Shown: positions 39,844 to 48,042, numbered from the stretch's first letter. The stretch: 64,000 nucleotides of DNA from Hydrogenophilales bacterium (GCA_016195805.1 JACPYT010000016.1:186001-250000); one strand, 5' to 3'. Numbers and translations are program-made. The notes: a model not told the origin generated them from the sequence alone.

Positions 39844-40728
39844 ATGAATAATATGAATTGGGACGATTTCCGTTACTTTGTGGCTGCCGCTGAAACCGGA
39901 AGCCTCTCGGCTGCCGCGAAACGGCTGCGCTCCAGCCAGCCTACAGTAGGCCGACGCATTGATGTACTTGAAGCAGCCTTGGGTATCAAGCTTTTTCAAC
40001 GATCCGTGAATGGATTAATACTGACCGAGGAAGGCGCGTTTGTTATCGAACACGCGCAGGCCATGTTCTCGGCTGCGGAAAAGATTCGGCGCAATGCCGG
40101 GCAAGCGGATACGATGGCTGGGGGAACAGTGCGCCTTGCTCTTCCAGAAGGACTGTGTAACGTGATACTCACTCCGGCACTTCCCATGTTTTTTCGCGAA
40201 CATCCCAACATCCATCTCACCCTGAACGCATCTTCCAACACGGCTAACCTGACACGTGGCGAGGCGGACATAGCGGTTCGTCTGTTCCGACCGAAAGAAA
40301 GTAATCTTGTTACGCGGCGCTTGGGAAAAATGACGCTCGGGCTGTTTGCCTCATCGGCCTACCTTAAGGTGCATGGACATCCGTCCAGCATCCAGTCTTT
40401 GAAGCGGCACTGCATCATTACCTATGGTGATCAACTCGCGGCTCTGCCGGAGAATAAATGGCTACTCCAGCATTCGGAACCAGTGGCCTGCATCCTTTCA
40501 AGTGATAACACGATCTCGAGGCTACACGCGACTGCCGCGGGTGTTGGAATTTCAATCCAGCCGCGTTTGTTGTGTCGGAGGAATCCCGATTTGGTGCAGC
40601 TACTCAAGAATGTCAAACTGCCACATCATGAAGTATGGATTGCGTACCACAACGATATCCGCCACTTGGCACGCATACGCACTGTGGTGGACTTTATTTC
40701 GTCAACGCTGGATCTTGACGCAATCTGA
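39844..40728 (+). CDS. LysR-family transcriptional regulator
   Basis: A 294-residue LTTR. Residues 5-62 form the winged HTH (FRYFVAAAETGSLSAAAKRLRSSQPTVGRRIDVLEAALGIKLF). Residues 90-290 form the periplasmic-binding-like effector domain (GTVRLALPEGLCNVILTPALPMFF). It is one of the few intact plus-strand genes in the array, opposite to cassette orientation. It ends nine bases from an attC core. It probably regulates the divergent DUF4395 gene through the palindrome between them. Confidence 0.88.
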   Translation: MNNMNWDDFRYFVAAAETGSLSAAAKRLRSSQPTVGRRIDVLEAALGIKLFQRSVNGLILTEEGAFVIEHAQAMFSAAEKIRRNAGQADTMAGGTVRLALPEGLCNVILTPALPMFFREHPNIHLTLNASSNTANLTRGEADIAVRLFRPKESNLVTRRLGKMTLGLFASSAYLKVHGHPSSIQSLKRHCIITYGDQLAALPENKWLLQHSEPVACILSSDNTISRLHATAAGVGISIQPRLLCRRNPDLVQLLKNVKLPHHEVWIAYHNDIRHLARIRTVVDFISSTLDLDAI

Positions 40729-40736
40729 ATTATGAC

Positions 40737-40790
40737 GCCCAACGTTTAAGTCAAGGGCGGCGCGCTTTTTCGCCGTTCCGCTTGAGTGAT
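40737..40790 (-). other. attC half-site, truncated
   Basis: A good left core GCCCAAC (40737-40743) and stem GGCGGCGCGC-TTTTT-CGCCGTTCCGC are present. The expected GTTGGGC end is missing; the sequence changes into an IS110-type transposase remnant. Confidence 0.55.
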
Positions 40791-40796
40791 GGGATG

Positions 40797-41003
40797 GACT
40801 CCCCCGTCTCTTTGTTGCCATATTTTGCAACCCGCACCAGCCGCATCAATGCATCGTGCGGCTTCTGCCAGGAATTCGGTCTGGTCATTCCGCAAGGCTC
40901 GCGCACCGGCGTCGAAGCGATGGCCCGGCTATTTGCCGGCCCCGCATCCAGCATTCCCGAGTTGACCCGGGGTTCGATGAAACTCCTGATCGAGGAGATC
41001 TGA
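40797..41003 (+). pseudogene. IS110/IS1111-family transposase fragment
   Basis: A plus-strand frame of about 69 codons whose peptide (RTSRINASCGFCQEFGLVIPQG, then GVEAMARLFA and PELTRGSMKLLIEEI) resembles the central region of IS110-family DEDD transposases. No start, catalytic N-terminus or C-terminal part remains. It occupies the place of a cassette gene and adjoins the truncated attC. Confidence 0.6.
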
Positions 41004-41022
41004 AAGGTCGTTGTGTTCATTG

Positions 41023-41103
41023 GCCCAACGTTCGTCATAACCGGCGTGAGAAAGCAAAGCTAAGCGGCGCTTTTGCACGTCCGGGTTAAGGGCGTTGTTG
41101 GGC
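41023..41103 (-). other. attC site
   Basis: Cores GCCCAAC (41023-41029) and GTTGGGC (41097-41103), 81 bp, around the stem CTAAGCGGCGC...TTGCACGTCCGGG. A spare GTTAGAA follows at 41112-41118. Confidence 0.8.
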
Positions 41104-41131
41104 TGCTCCGTGTTAGAAACATCCATGTTAA

Positions 41132-41725
41132 TCACGAATGAACTTTCTCATGCCTTGCCAGCATTTGCACGAATTGCACTATTTTCCTTGCGCGTGCTTC
41201 GGCGCTCTTGGCTGTTTGAATTCTAAACAGCACAGCATATCTGTTTCGACTGTCGAGCGTGCCAAAGAAGTTTTTGGCGCTCGTGTTGCCATCCAGCGCT
41301 AATTGAAAATCACTTGGTACGGTTGACTTGCTGGCGGAGTCATACGCGGCGTCCCAGCGACCGTCGAGTCTGGCGCGCTCAATTTCTTTGAGCCCGGCAG
41401 GTTCCATTTTTCCAGCCTTGATAAGCGTCAGCGCTTTTTCTTTGTTGATTTTCGACCAAACGCTTTTGGCGGAACGCGGCGTGAATTTTTGCAACCAGTA
41501 CTGTTCGCTGTGTGCCCTCTTTTGCCCGTCTATCCATCCAAAGCAGAGTGCCACCTCAATGGCTTCTTCGTATGAAACCGACTGAACACCGGCATTCTTT
41601 TTTGCCAGCTGCAGCCACACGCCAAGCGATGTATTGTGGTTTCCCTTCAGCCAGGCAGCCCATTCCTTTTGCTGCTCAAAGGAATGGACCGGTAATGTGG
41701 CAGAGGGGTTGGGTTGAGATTTCAT
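41132..41725 (-). CDS. Cassette: YdeI/OmpD-associated family protein
   Basis: A 197-residue protein with the YdeI layout: HSFEQQKEWAAWLKGNHNTS, YEEAIEVALCFGWIDGQKR, TPRSAKSVWSKINKEKALTLI and a basic C-terminal helix. The family is bacterial and poorly understood. The start at 41725 removes an upstream run that overlaps the attC. Confidence 0.82.
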   Translation of the reverse strand: MKSQPNPSATLPVHSFEQQKEWAAWLKGNHNTSLGVWLQLAKKNAGVQSVSYEEAIEVALCFGWIDGQKRAHSEQYWLQKFTPRSAKSVWSKINKEKALTLIKAGKMEPAGLKEIERARLDGRWDAAYDSASKSTVPSDFQLALDGNTSAKNFFGTLDSRNRYAVLFRIQTAKSAEARARKIVQFVQMLARHEKVHS

Positions 41726-41749
41726 TGTGTGAATGCATGGAATGTAAAG

Positions 41750-41827
41750 GCCCAACGTTCAAGCTCAGCCGACCGGGAAAGCGGGCGAGGCCCGCTGCAG
41801 CCGGCCTGCTGAGGCACGGGGTTGGGT
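41750..41827 (-). other. attC site
   Basis: Cores GCCCAAC (41750-41756) and GTTGGGT (41821-41827), 78 bp, with the stem AGCGGGC-GAG-GCCCGCT. About 73 bp (41828-41900) of unassigned sequence separates it from the SnoaL-like stop. Confidence 0.78.
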
Positions 41828-41900
41828 GATGAAGTTTTACTTTGCGGGGAGGGCGGGTTTTTCATCAGGCTCAACGCACAAGCTTGGCGGTGGGGCGTCG

Positions 41901-42272
41901 TTACCCGTCCACCCCGTGGAACACTTCGGCGCTCACTACGAGTCCATTCCGGCCAAAGGTGAGGTTCTCCGAGACCCGCTTCTTCCGGCCACTGGTTTCG
42001 GAGATGTAGATGATCGCCAATTCTCGCGAGTCGGCATCCCACAACACCCGATCAACCACAAATTTCAACGAGGTCACGCGCGCGACGGCGCCGTTCCAGT
42101 ACTCGCGCAGCGCTTGCTTGCCACGAACGGTACCTACCCCCACGACGGCCAAAGCCGTCGGACTGGTGAATGAGACGTTCTCGTCAAAATGCACCAGGAC
42201 ACGTTCAACGGCAAGATCGTTCCACGCTGCCGCCCACCCCGCAGCAAACGCCACGGCTTCTTCACGCGTCAT
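41901..42272 (-). CDS. Cassette: NTF2/SnoaL-like protein
   Basis: A 123-residue NTF2-like protein: EEAVAFAAGWAAAWNDLAVERVLVHFDENVSFTSP, GTVRGKQALREYWNGAV, and IIYISETSGRKKRVSENLTF. Probably a small ligand-binding or cyclase-like protein. The start at 42272 (MTREEAVAF) is favoured over an upstream Met lying in the attC. Confidence 0.8.
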   Translation of the reverse strand: MTREEAVAFAAGWAAAWNDLAVERVLVHFDENVSFTSPTALAVVGVGTVRGKQALREYWNGAVARVTSLKFVVDRVLWDADSRELAIIYISETSGRKKRVSENLTFGRNGLVVSAEVFHGVDG

Positions 42273-42286
42273 ATTCTCTCCTTTTT

Positions 42287-42346
42287 TCTCAACGTTAGAG
42301 TTCAACCGCGCCGCTTCTTGGCGTCAGCAGGAGCGCCTTGTTGGGC
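42287..42346 (-). other. attC site
   Basis: Cores TCTCAAC (42287-42293) and GTTGGGC (42340-42346), 60 bp, with the short stem CGCGCCGCTTCTTGGCG. The stop of the GNAT gene lies inside the site. Confidence 0.7.
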
Positions 42347-42765
42347 GCCATGTTTTCCACGAAGTGAAATCCGGCCACTGACATGCCTTCACGTTCATAA
42401 AAGCGGTGCGCGTCTTTTCTTTGGGTGCCGGAATCCAGGTGCATTTGTAGACAACCTTCTTTTGCTGCGAATTCTCTAAGCCACGAAAGCAAGCGGGCTC
42501 CAAAGCCTTTTGACCGATGAGCGGGTAACGCTACAAGGTCGTCAACATACAGGAAACGACCCCACGCCAGGTTCTCACCTACCCGGAACCCAGCAACAGC
42601 CACCACGCCATCCGGCTGTTGTAGAAAAGCTAGCCGATAGCCTGCGTTTTCTTGACCTCGAACCCTGGCAAGGAAGTGATCCTCCGCTATGTGCGGCCGA
42701 AGCTCCCGCATTACGGGATAACAAGCGGCAATCTCCGAATCGGTTGTGGCGATGCGAATGTTCAT
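42295..42765 (-). CDS. Cassette: GNAT acetyltransferase
   Basis: A 156-residue N-acetyltransferase. The acetyl-CoA loop is ALPAHRSKGFGARLLSWLREFA (about residues 85-106), followed by MHLDSGTQRKDAHRFYEREGM. The substrate is unknown. Its last residues (KALLLTPRSGAVEL) are encoded by the attC. Confidence 0.86.
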   Translation of the reverse strand: MNIRIATTDSEIAACYPVMRELRPHIAEDHFLARVRGQENAGYRLAFLQQPDGVVAVAGFRVGENLAWGRFLYVDDLVALPAHRSKGFGARLLSWLREFAAKEGCLQMHLDSGTQRKDAHRFYEREGMSVAGFHFVENMAPNKALLLTPRSGAVEL

Positions 42766-42783
42766 GGTTGTTCTTACTATGGC

Positions 42784-42853
42784 ACCCAACGTAGCGCCGA
42801 CCGGCGCTGCGCGGCTTTATCGCGCAGCGTCCGTGCTGGCCGCCGGGTTGGGC
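42784..42853 (-). other. attC site
   Basis: Cores ACCCAAC (42784-42790) and GTTGGGC (42847-42853), 70 bp, with the stem GCGCTGCGCGGC-TTTAT-CGCGCAGCGT. The DUF4260 gene stops inside it. Confidence 0.84.
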
Positions 42854-43239
42854 GTAACGATGGGAAACCGCCCGATGCGACCCAGGTGAGTGAAACCAAA
42901 ACCGGCCGAATATTTGAGCCCGTAACCAAGAGCGCGGTCGAAGCCAATGTGCGCGCACCATATGATGCCCGCGCAGAGAAGGATTGGCGCCGGAAGAAGA
43001 AAGCCGGTGACAAGGCAGCCGATAGCCCCAATGTATGAGTGCGCCAAGTTGTAGGTGATGGCACCGACCTTTGGCCCCGCGAGATAGCCAAGAAACGAAA
43101 GATCTGGCGTGAGAAAGAACAGCGCGAATGTTCCCCAACCGAAGCCGAATTTCGGGTATGTGACCAAAGCAGCGAGGAGGACGCACACTCCCTCAAGCCG
43201 AAGCATATTTCGTACTGCACCTACAGTTGCACCTGACAT
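42817..43239 (-). CDS. Cassette: DUF4260 membrane protein
   Basis: A 140-residue membrane protein with about four helices and the DUF4260 pattern MLRLEGVCVLLAALVTY, LFFLTPDLSFLGYLAGPKVGA and YNLAHSYIGAIG. Function unknown. The last ten residues (NPAASTDAAR) come from the attC sequence. Confidence 0.84.
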   Translation of the reverse strand: MSGATVGAVRNMLRLEGVCVLLAALVTYPKFGFGWGTFALFFLTPDLSFLGYLAGPKVGAITYNLAHSYIGAIGCLVTGFLLPAPILLCAGIIWCAHIGFDRALGYGLKYSAGFGFTHLGRIGRFPIVTPNPAASTDAAR

Positions 43240-43252
43240 GCGATCTCCTTAT

Positions 43253-43312
43253 GCCCAACATGGAGCTAAGAAGCGCGCCGTAGGCGCATCCCGCTTGAGC
43301 GTAGGGTTGGGC
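43253..43312 (-). other. attC site
   Basis: Cores GCCCAAC (43253-43259) and GTTGGGC (43306-43312), an exact pair, 60 bp, around AAGCGCGCCGTAGGCGCATCCCGCTT. Confidence 0.85.
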
Positions 43313-43323
43313 GTCATGATGAG

Positions 43324-43668
43324 CTAGAGCGAGCGGCCGTCGAAGTGCTTCACGGGAAGCGACGACAACTCGACGTCTTCAAGGCAACGGGCATTCACCA
43401 CCACCATTGGAGTCCCCGAGAGAATACCCTCGGCAAATGCATGAATGCCGCACTTTGGGCAGAACCTATGTTTAATGGTTTGCTCGCCGAAAGTGTAGGT
43501 GGCCATGCTTTCCTGCGCAGTGATCAAGCGAAATCTCTCTGGCGAAACACCCCAAAGAAGCGCGCCCTTCCGCGAACAGATCGAGCAGTTGCACTCCGTG
43601 ACTTGGGTGAGTTCGCCCTCGATCTCGAAAGCCACTTGGCCGCAATGACAGCTACCCTTGTATTTCAC
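43324..43668 (-). CDS. Cassette: GFA family zinc protein
   Basis: A 114-residue member of the glutathione-dependent formaldehyde-activating (GFA) family. Zinc ligands are seen in KGSCHCGQVAFEI, TECNCSICSRKGALLW and HRFCPKCGIHAFAEG. The name covers diverse enzymes, and its substrate is not clear. It is only distantly similar to the other GFA cassette at 46639. Confidence 0.88.
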   Translation of the reverse strand: MKYKGSCHCGQVAFEIEGELTQVTECNCSICSRKGALLWGVSPERFRLITAQESMATYTFGEQTIKHRFCPKCGIHAFAEGILSGTPMVVVNARCLEDVELSSLPVKHFDGRSL

Positions 43669-43733
43669 CTGTGGGCTCCTTCGGTTGTGCGAGGCTGCAT
43701 AGCAATGGCAAATGTGGCATCACGGATGATGAC

Positions 43734-43794
43734 ACCCAACGCAAAGTTGAGGGGCGCGCCGCTTTTAGCGTCCCGCTCGAACGCCATGTTATGG
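43734..43794 (-). other. attC site
   Basis: Cores ACCCAAC (43734-43740) and GTTATGG (43788-43794), 61 bp, around GGGGCGCGCCGCTTTTAGCGTCCC, the GGGGCGCGCC family. Confidence 0.8.
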
Positions 43795-43800
43795 CGAATA

Positions 43801-44628
43801 CTATTCATGCCGCGCCGCCTCCCACGCATGAATTGCATGCTTCCGGGTTTCGCCCCAGTGATATCCACCAAGTTTACCGCTTTGTTGAATGACGCGGTGG
43901 CAAGGAATAATGAAAGCGACAGGGTTTGCACCTACCGCAAGACCCACGGCTCTCGCAGCGCTTGGGCGACCTATTGCCGTTGCCACTTGGGAATAGCTCG
44001 CCACGGCTCCCTGAGGTATCTGTAACAATGCTTTCCACACACTGATCTGAAAATTCGTGCCGGAAACATGCAAAGACAAGGGGCGGTCCACTTTCATTTC
44101 TTTGCCGAACATGGCCTCAATAACCACAAGTGTTCTGTCATGATTTTCATGCAGTTCTGCATGAGGCCACTTTCTATACAAACCAGCCAGATGTTCATCG
44201 ATTCCCTCGTACTCAAGAAACGCGAGATTACATATGCCTCTGGGAGTGGAGGCAATAAACACTTTTCCAAAAGGGGTGTCATGCTCGCCATACTCAATTG
44301 TTAAATCAATGCCGCCCGTTTTGAATTCACCTGGCGTGACGGCTTCCAGATGAACGAAGTGGTCATACAAACGTGAACCGCTGCTCAAGCCCAGAGAATC
44401 GGAAACCTCAAGCAATGGCTTGGATTTACTCAGCAATTGTTTGGCTCGTTCCAGCGTCAGCGTTTGTAAGAACCTTTTTGGAGTCACGCCAGCCCAGCGA
44501 CAGAACAGGCGTTGGAAGTGAAAGGGACTCAGATGTACGTGTGCCGCGATTTCGTCCAGCGTTGGCTGGCTATTTACCCGACTGGTAATGAAAGAAATCG
44601 CCTGAGCTATGCGGTCATAGTCGGACAT
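43801..44628 (-). CDS. Cassette: AraC-type HTH fused to O6-alkylguanine-DNA methyltransferase
   Basis: A 275-residue Ada-like protein without the N-terminal Ada zinc domain. Residues 8-105 form an AraC HTH (LDEIAAHVHLSPFHFQRLFCRWAGVTPKRF). Residues 115-270 form the methyltransferase, with active-site Cys243 in FIIPCHRVIQQSG. It should repair O6-methylguanine and may autoregulate. It follows the SDR gene after 35 bp without an attC, so this cassette carries two genes. Confidence 0.9.
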   Translation of the reverse strand: MSDYDRIAQAISFITSRVNSQPTLDEIAAHVHLSPFHFQRLFCRWAGVTPKRFLQTLTLERAKQLLSKSKPLLEVSDSLGLSSGSRLYDHFVHLEAVTPGEFKTGGIDLTIEYGEHDTPFGKVFIASTPRGICNLAFLEYEGIDEHLAGLYRKWPHAELHENHDRTLVVIEAMFGKEMKVDRPLSLHVSGTNFQISVWKALLQIPQGAVASYSQVATAIGRPSAARAVGLAVGANPVAFIIPCHRVIQQSGKLGGYHWGETRKHAIHAWEAARHE

Positions 44629-44663
44629 GTCGATTTTCCAGGGCCATTTTGCCTGTGCGACAT

Positions 44664-45428
44664 TCAGGTTCGATTGATGGAGACTCCGCCGTCGGCAAGA
44701 AGCGCCGAGCCGGTGGTGAAGCTCGACGCATCGGATGCGAGGTAGAGCGCCGATTGCGCGATTTCCTCCGGCGATGCCATACGCTTTAACGCGTGAAGGC
44801 CCTGGACGAACGCTAACGCTTCCGATGTATTGGCGAAAGCCCGGCCCATGGGGGTATCCGTACCGCCTGGTAGGAGGGCGTTCACCCGGATACCCTTGGT
44901 GCCAAACTCAGACGCGAGCGCCTGAGTGAGGCCGATTAGCCCGGCCTTGCTCGCGGCATAGGCTGCTGCACCCGGAAAGCCCACCGTGTAACCGACGAAT
45001 GTCGACGTGAAGATCAGAGAACCGCCATTCCGGCCAAGCAGGGCGGGAAGTTGGTACTTCGCTCCGAGGAAGGCACTCGTCAGATTTGTTCTGATCGTGT
45101 CCTCCCACCCTGCAAGCGATACATCAGGCGTGGCCGCCATCTCGCCCATTGTGCCCGCGTTATTAAACGCCACATCGAGGCCGCCGAAGTGGTCTACCGC
45201 CAGTTCGACCACAGCTTTCGCGAAAGCTTCGTCTTTGACATCGCCAGAAAGTGCGACAGCATGTCCGCCTGCTTGCGTGATTTCCTCAACGAGCGCATCC
45301 AATTCCGGTTGGCGTCGCGCAGCGACGACCACCTTGGCGCCCTCTCTGGCGAATAGCTTCGATGTGGCATAACCGATCCCGGAACTTGCTCCGGTGACAA
45401 TGGCGACTTTGTTGGACAGTGCAGTCAT
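44664..45428 (-). CDS. Cassette: short-chain dehydrogenase/reductase
   Basis: A 254-residue classical SDR. It has NKVAIVTGASSGIGYATSKL (cofactor loop), DVAFNNAGTMGEMA, the catalytic serine in LIFTSTFVGYTVG, and YAASKAGLIGLTQ (Tyr/Lys). The start at 45428 (MTALSNKVAIVTG) is favoured; an upstream Met would place the operator inside the gene. A strong 15-bp inverted repeat lies just upstream. Confidence 0.9.
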   Translation of the reverse strand: MTALSNKVAIVTGASSGIGYATSKLFAREGAKVVVAARRQPELDALVEEITQAGGHAVALSGDVKDEAFAKAVVELAVDHFGGLDVAFNNAGTMGEMAATPDVSLAGWEDTIRTNLTSAFLGAKYQLPALLGRNGGSLIFTSTFVGYTVGFPGAAAYAASKAGLIGLTQALASEFGTKGIRVNALLPGGTDTPMGRAFANTSEALAFVQGLHALKRMASPEEIAQSALYLASDASSFTTGSALLADGGVSINRT

Positions 45429-45448
45429 TTCGCTAAACCTCTCATAAT

Positions 45449-45491
45449 TTGATTTTCGTACTGACAAGAATTTGTCCAGTACGAAAATCAA
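45449..45491 (-). promoter_or_regulatory. 15-bp inverted repeat operator of the SDR gene
   Basis: Perfect arms TTGATTTTCGTACTG (45449-45463) and CAGTACGAAAATCAA (45477-45491) are separated by 13 bases that themselves hold a GACAA/TTGTC pair. The shape suits a TetR- or MarR-like dimer. It lies 20-63 bp upstream of the SDR start. No regulator gene shares the cassette. Confidence 0.7.
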
Positions 45492-45545
45492 TATGAAGGT
45501 TTAAGCGCTCATCCGCGACCCGAATCTTGCTATGTTGGATTTGAG

Positions 45546-45603
45546 CCCTAACGCTGCGCGTGAGCGCCGACGTAGCGAGTCCGACTCGACGCGCTTGTTA
45601 TAT
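45546..45603 (-). other. attC site
   Basis: Cores CCCTAAC (45546-45552) and GTTATAT (45597-45603), 58 bp, around GCGCGTGAGCGCCGACGTAG. Confidence 0.68.
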
Positions 45604-45606
45604 CCA

Positions 45607-46548
45607 TTACCTACGCGTTTCCAGGTGAGGCTTCTTCTCACTAACTCTCCTGAGCAACTCAACTGATGCCTCGACTTCCACTTTCCTTACTGCGACACTC
45701 TCAATATTACAGCCAACAGGAATACCTTTTCCTTCGGCAAAGTCCTTTAACTCATTCCAGTTTTGTTCGGAGCAGTCGACAGACCGTTGGAGAATATCAT
45801 CCGAATGTAGTAAGTCGTTCTCAAGCCATCTTGGAATACTGATACCCAACCACTTCATAAATTGAAGCGTTTTCTCTGAGCCGCAAGGCGTTAAGGTGAA
45901 TATTATTGGTACTAAGGGAATGCCGTTTTCTTTACCATAGTAATAGTAATCCGAGAGGAAATCCTTGGAGGCATTTACATCATAAACGCCCTGAGAAACA
46001 AAGAACGAGCAGCCATTCGATATTTTATTGAATACCCTTATGTGCTCATTACCTTTGGACTTATGCCTCTCTGGAATAGTTACTCCACCTAAGACAACAT
46101 CGTTATTGATCTCTCTTCTCAGTTCATAGGCATCACCTACTGACATCGTCACTTCCTGGGAGACGGAGGAAGCGCCGACAAAAACTGTCAGCTCATTCTC
46201 AGGGGATGAACGCGTAAGAAACTGAGACAGTTCCGCTCGGCTATATTTCCCGACCGAACGGTAGATGATCTTAGGTATTGATAAAGAAGACAGGTATTCC
46301 CGGCTATACGTGAAAGAGTCTATCGTCTCTATAAATGGAAAAGGCCTCTCTTCGCTTGTTCTTGAGCCCTCCTCTTGGATGTCATAAAGAACTAGCCCAT
46401 CTATATCGTTGTCCTTGAGTCTTTGAATTTGACGAGTAGAAATTTCTGTAATCTTCTCAGGATCAGTTCCCTTTTTTGGAGGAACTAACCCATACAAAAT
46501 AATTCCACTTTCTCGATTTCTAATTTTTTCAATCAGCATTTCTAACAC
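45607..46548 (-). CDS. Cassette: methylenetetrahydrofolate reductase-like protein
   Basis: A 313-residue (beta/alpha)8-like protein related to MTHFR: GIILYGLVPPKKGTDPEKI, STRQIQRLKDNDIDGLVLYDI, RPFPFIETIDSFTYSREYL, IYRSVGKYSRAEL, NGCSFFVSQGVYDVNASKDFL and the C-terminal VGCNIESVAVRK. The family stands apart from housekeeping MetF and may use another folate, flavin or no folate. Its DNA is much more AT-rich than the neighbours, pointing to a separate source. Confidence 0.72.
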   Translation of the reverse strand: MLEMLIEKIRNRESGIILYGLVPPKKGTDPEKITEISTRQIQRLKDNDIDGLVLYDIQEEGSRTSEERPFPFIETIDSFTYSREYLSSLSIPKIIYRSVGKYSRAELSQFLTRSSPENELTVFVGASSVSQEVTMSVGDAYELRREINNDVVLGGVTIPERHKSKGNEHIRVFNKISNGCSFFVSQGVYDVNASKDFLSDYYYYGKENGIPLVPIIFTLTPCGSEKTLQFMKWLGISIPRWLENDLLHSDDILQRSVDCSEQNWNELKDFAEGKGIPVGCNIESVAVRKVEVEASVELLRRVSEKKPHLETRR

Positions 46549-46578
46549 TCTTTGAGCAATAGTCGGACCCTACTTGGA

Positions 46579-46644
46579 ATATAACGTGGAAGTGAGCGGC
46601 CTGCGCGGCTTTTCGCGCAGGTCCGCTCGACTGAAAGGTTATGC
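46579..46644 (-). other. attC site
   Basis: Cores ATATAAC (46579-46585) and GTTATGC (46638-46644), 66 bp, around GCGGCCTGCGCGGC-TTTT-CGCGCAGGTCCGC. Confidence 0.78.
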
Positions 46645-47085
46645 GGCATGGATATTAACCTCAACATTGGAAAACCAAAGCTCCTTCCAACGGCAGATCT
46701 TTTCTGTTGCAGCCAACAGCCTTGGGGAAACGGGCTTCTTCTCTCCAAAGCTGCCAGAGGCAGCAAGTGCGGCGCTGTTAACGGTGGCGTAGGAATGGCC
46801 GCTCTCTTGGTAAAGGACGCCAACCAAGACTCCGCAGTTCGAGCAGAGAAGACAGTCGGCGATTCCGCTACCCTGCCGGTACCTTCCCAGGAACTGCGAG
46901 TTCTTCACTTCGATTTGCAACGAGCCATGCGGATCGGAAATGTACGACGCGCCATGCTTGCGACAAAACTCGCAATCGCAAGCTCGCGGACCATAGTGAC
47001 TCGGAACATTGGGAAGCTCGACAACTATGCGGATGTTTCCGCAATGGCATCCCCCTTCGAGCCGATGCATGTGCTGCTCACTCAT
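46639..47085 (-). CDS. Cassette: GFA family zinc protein
   Basis: A 148-residue GFA family protein with ligands in LEGGCHCGNIRIVVELP, ACDCEFCRKHGASYISDP and CLLCSNCGVLVGV. It is longer at both ends than the second GFA cassette at 43324 and shares only motif-level identity, so the two were probably acquired independently. Confidence 0.87.
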   Translation of the reverse strand: MSEQHMHRLEGGCHCGNIRIVVELPNVPSHYGPRACDCEFCRKHGASYISDPHGSLQIEVKNSQFLGRYRQGSGIADCLLCSNCGVLVGVLYQESGHSYATVNSAALAASGSFGEKKPVSPRLLAATEKICRWKELWFSNVEVNIHAA

Positions 47086-47088
47086 GAC

Positions 47089-47151
47089 GCATAACGTAAA
47101 ACTCAGGGGCGCGCCGCTTGCGGCGCGTCCCGCTGGAGCGTTGTGTTAGCA
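47089..47151 (-). other. attC site
   Basis: Cores GCATAAC (47089-47095) and GTTAGCA (47145-47151), 63 bp, around GGGGCGCGCCGCTTGCGGCG, nearly identical to the site at 52881. The EamA gene stops inside it. Confidence 0.83.
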
Positions 47152-48035
47152 GTATTGTTTGGCATGGCTCCCGCTCTTCTTCCAATCAGCACACAAATAA
47201 TTACAATCAGCGCCGCAAGCATTTCTGCCCACGAGACATGTTCATGCAGCAGCATAGCGGCGGCGGCGATGGTGAGAAATGGTTGTAGTAGCTGGAGTTG
47301 CCCAATTCTCGCGATCCCGCCAAGAGCTAGCCCTTTGTACCAAACCACAAAGGCAAAAAACATACTGATTGCGCTGACGTAGGCAAATCCACATAAGCTT
47401 TGCCAACCGGCTGAGGCGATGTTGTCTGGCATGAATTCAAGCGTAGGGAATAGCAATATGGGTGCAGAAATAACCAGCGCCCAACTGATCGTTTGCCATG
47501 CGCCTAGCTCTCTTGAAAGACGTGCTCCTTCAGCGTAGCCGAACCCTGCTGCAATTACTGCCCCCAGGAGCAAGACATCACCCGTTTGAAACGAACCTCC
47601 ACTCGACGATAGCGAGAAAAATGCAATGGTCATGCTTCCCGCCAATGTGGAAGCCCAGAAAAGAAGGCGTGGACGTTCATTGGCTAGCCACGCACCAAAA
47701 AGAGCAGTAGATAATGGCAAGAGACCAACAACAACCGCACCATGAGCCGCAGGCACAGTGGTCATCGCCCAAGTGGAAAGTAATGGAAAGCCGATGACCA
47801 CACCGATTGAAACCCCAATCAATCGAAGCCACTGCATTCCAACTGGCCTTGGTGCATGAAAAATTGCGAGCGCAATTCCAGCTATGAGCGCGGCTACGAT
47901 TGCTCGACCGAGGCCGACAAAAGTAGGGTCAAGCTCGGTTACCGCCTGTCGCGTGGCGGGAAGGGTGAGGCTAAACCCAACTACACCGAGTGTGCCGAAT
48001 GTCGTGCTTTGCCAGCGAGCTGAAAGTGTTTTCAT
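47103..48035 (-). CDS. Cassette: EamA/DMT family transporter
   Basis: A 310-residue transporter with about ten helices in two EamA units (STTFGTLGVVGFSLTLPATRQ, TVPAAHGAVVVGLLPLSTALF, FFAFVVWYKGLALGGIARIGQLQLLQP). The last residues (NTTLQRDAPQAARP) are read from the attC. It is one of the larger cassette genes. Confidence 0.88.
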   Translation of the reverse strand: MKTLSARWQSTTFGTLGVVGFSLTLPATRQAVTELDPTFVGLGRAIVAALIAGIALAIFHAPRPVGMQWLRLIGVSIGVVIGFPLLSTWAMTTVPAAHGAVVVGLLPLSTALFGAWLANERPRLLFWASTLAGSMTIAFFSLSSSGGSFQTGDVLLLGAVIAAGFGYAEGARLSRELGAWQTISWALVISAPILLFPTLEFMPDNIASAGWQSLCGFAYVSAISMFFAFVVWYKGLALGGIARIGQLQLLQPFLTIAAAAMLLHEHVSWAEMLAALIVIICVLIGRRAGAMPNNTANTTLQRDAPQAARP

Positions 48036-48042
48036 AATTTAC

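Noticed and set aside
40751-41038. Minus-strand 95-codon frame in the cassette next to the LysR gene
   Set aside because: It is antisense to a peptide that clearly resembles an IS110-family transposase and has no coding-like composition itself.
41828-41900. Possible second attC (GCTCAAC...GTTACCC) after the SnoaL-like gene
   Set aside because: GTTACCC does not fit GTTRRRY and no stem could be drawn.
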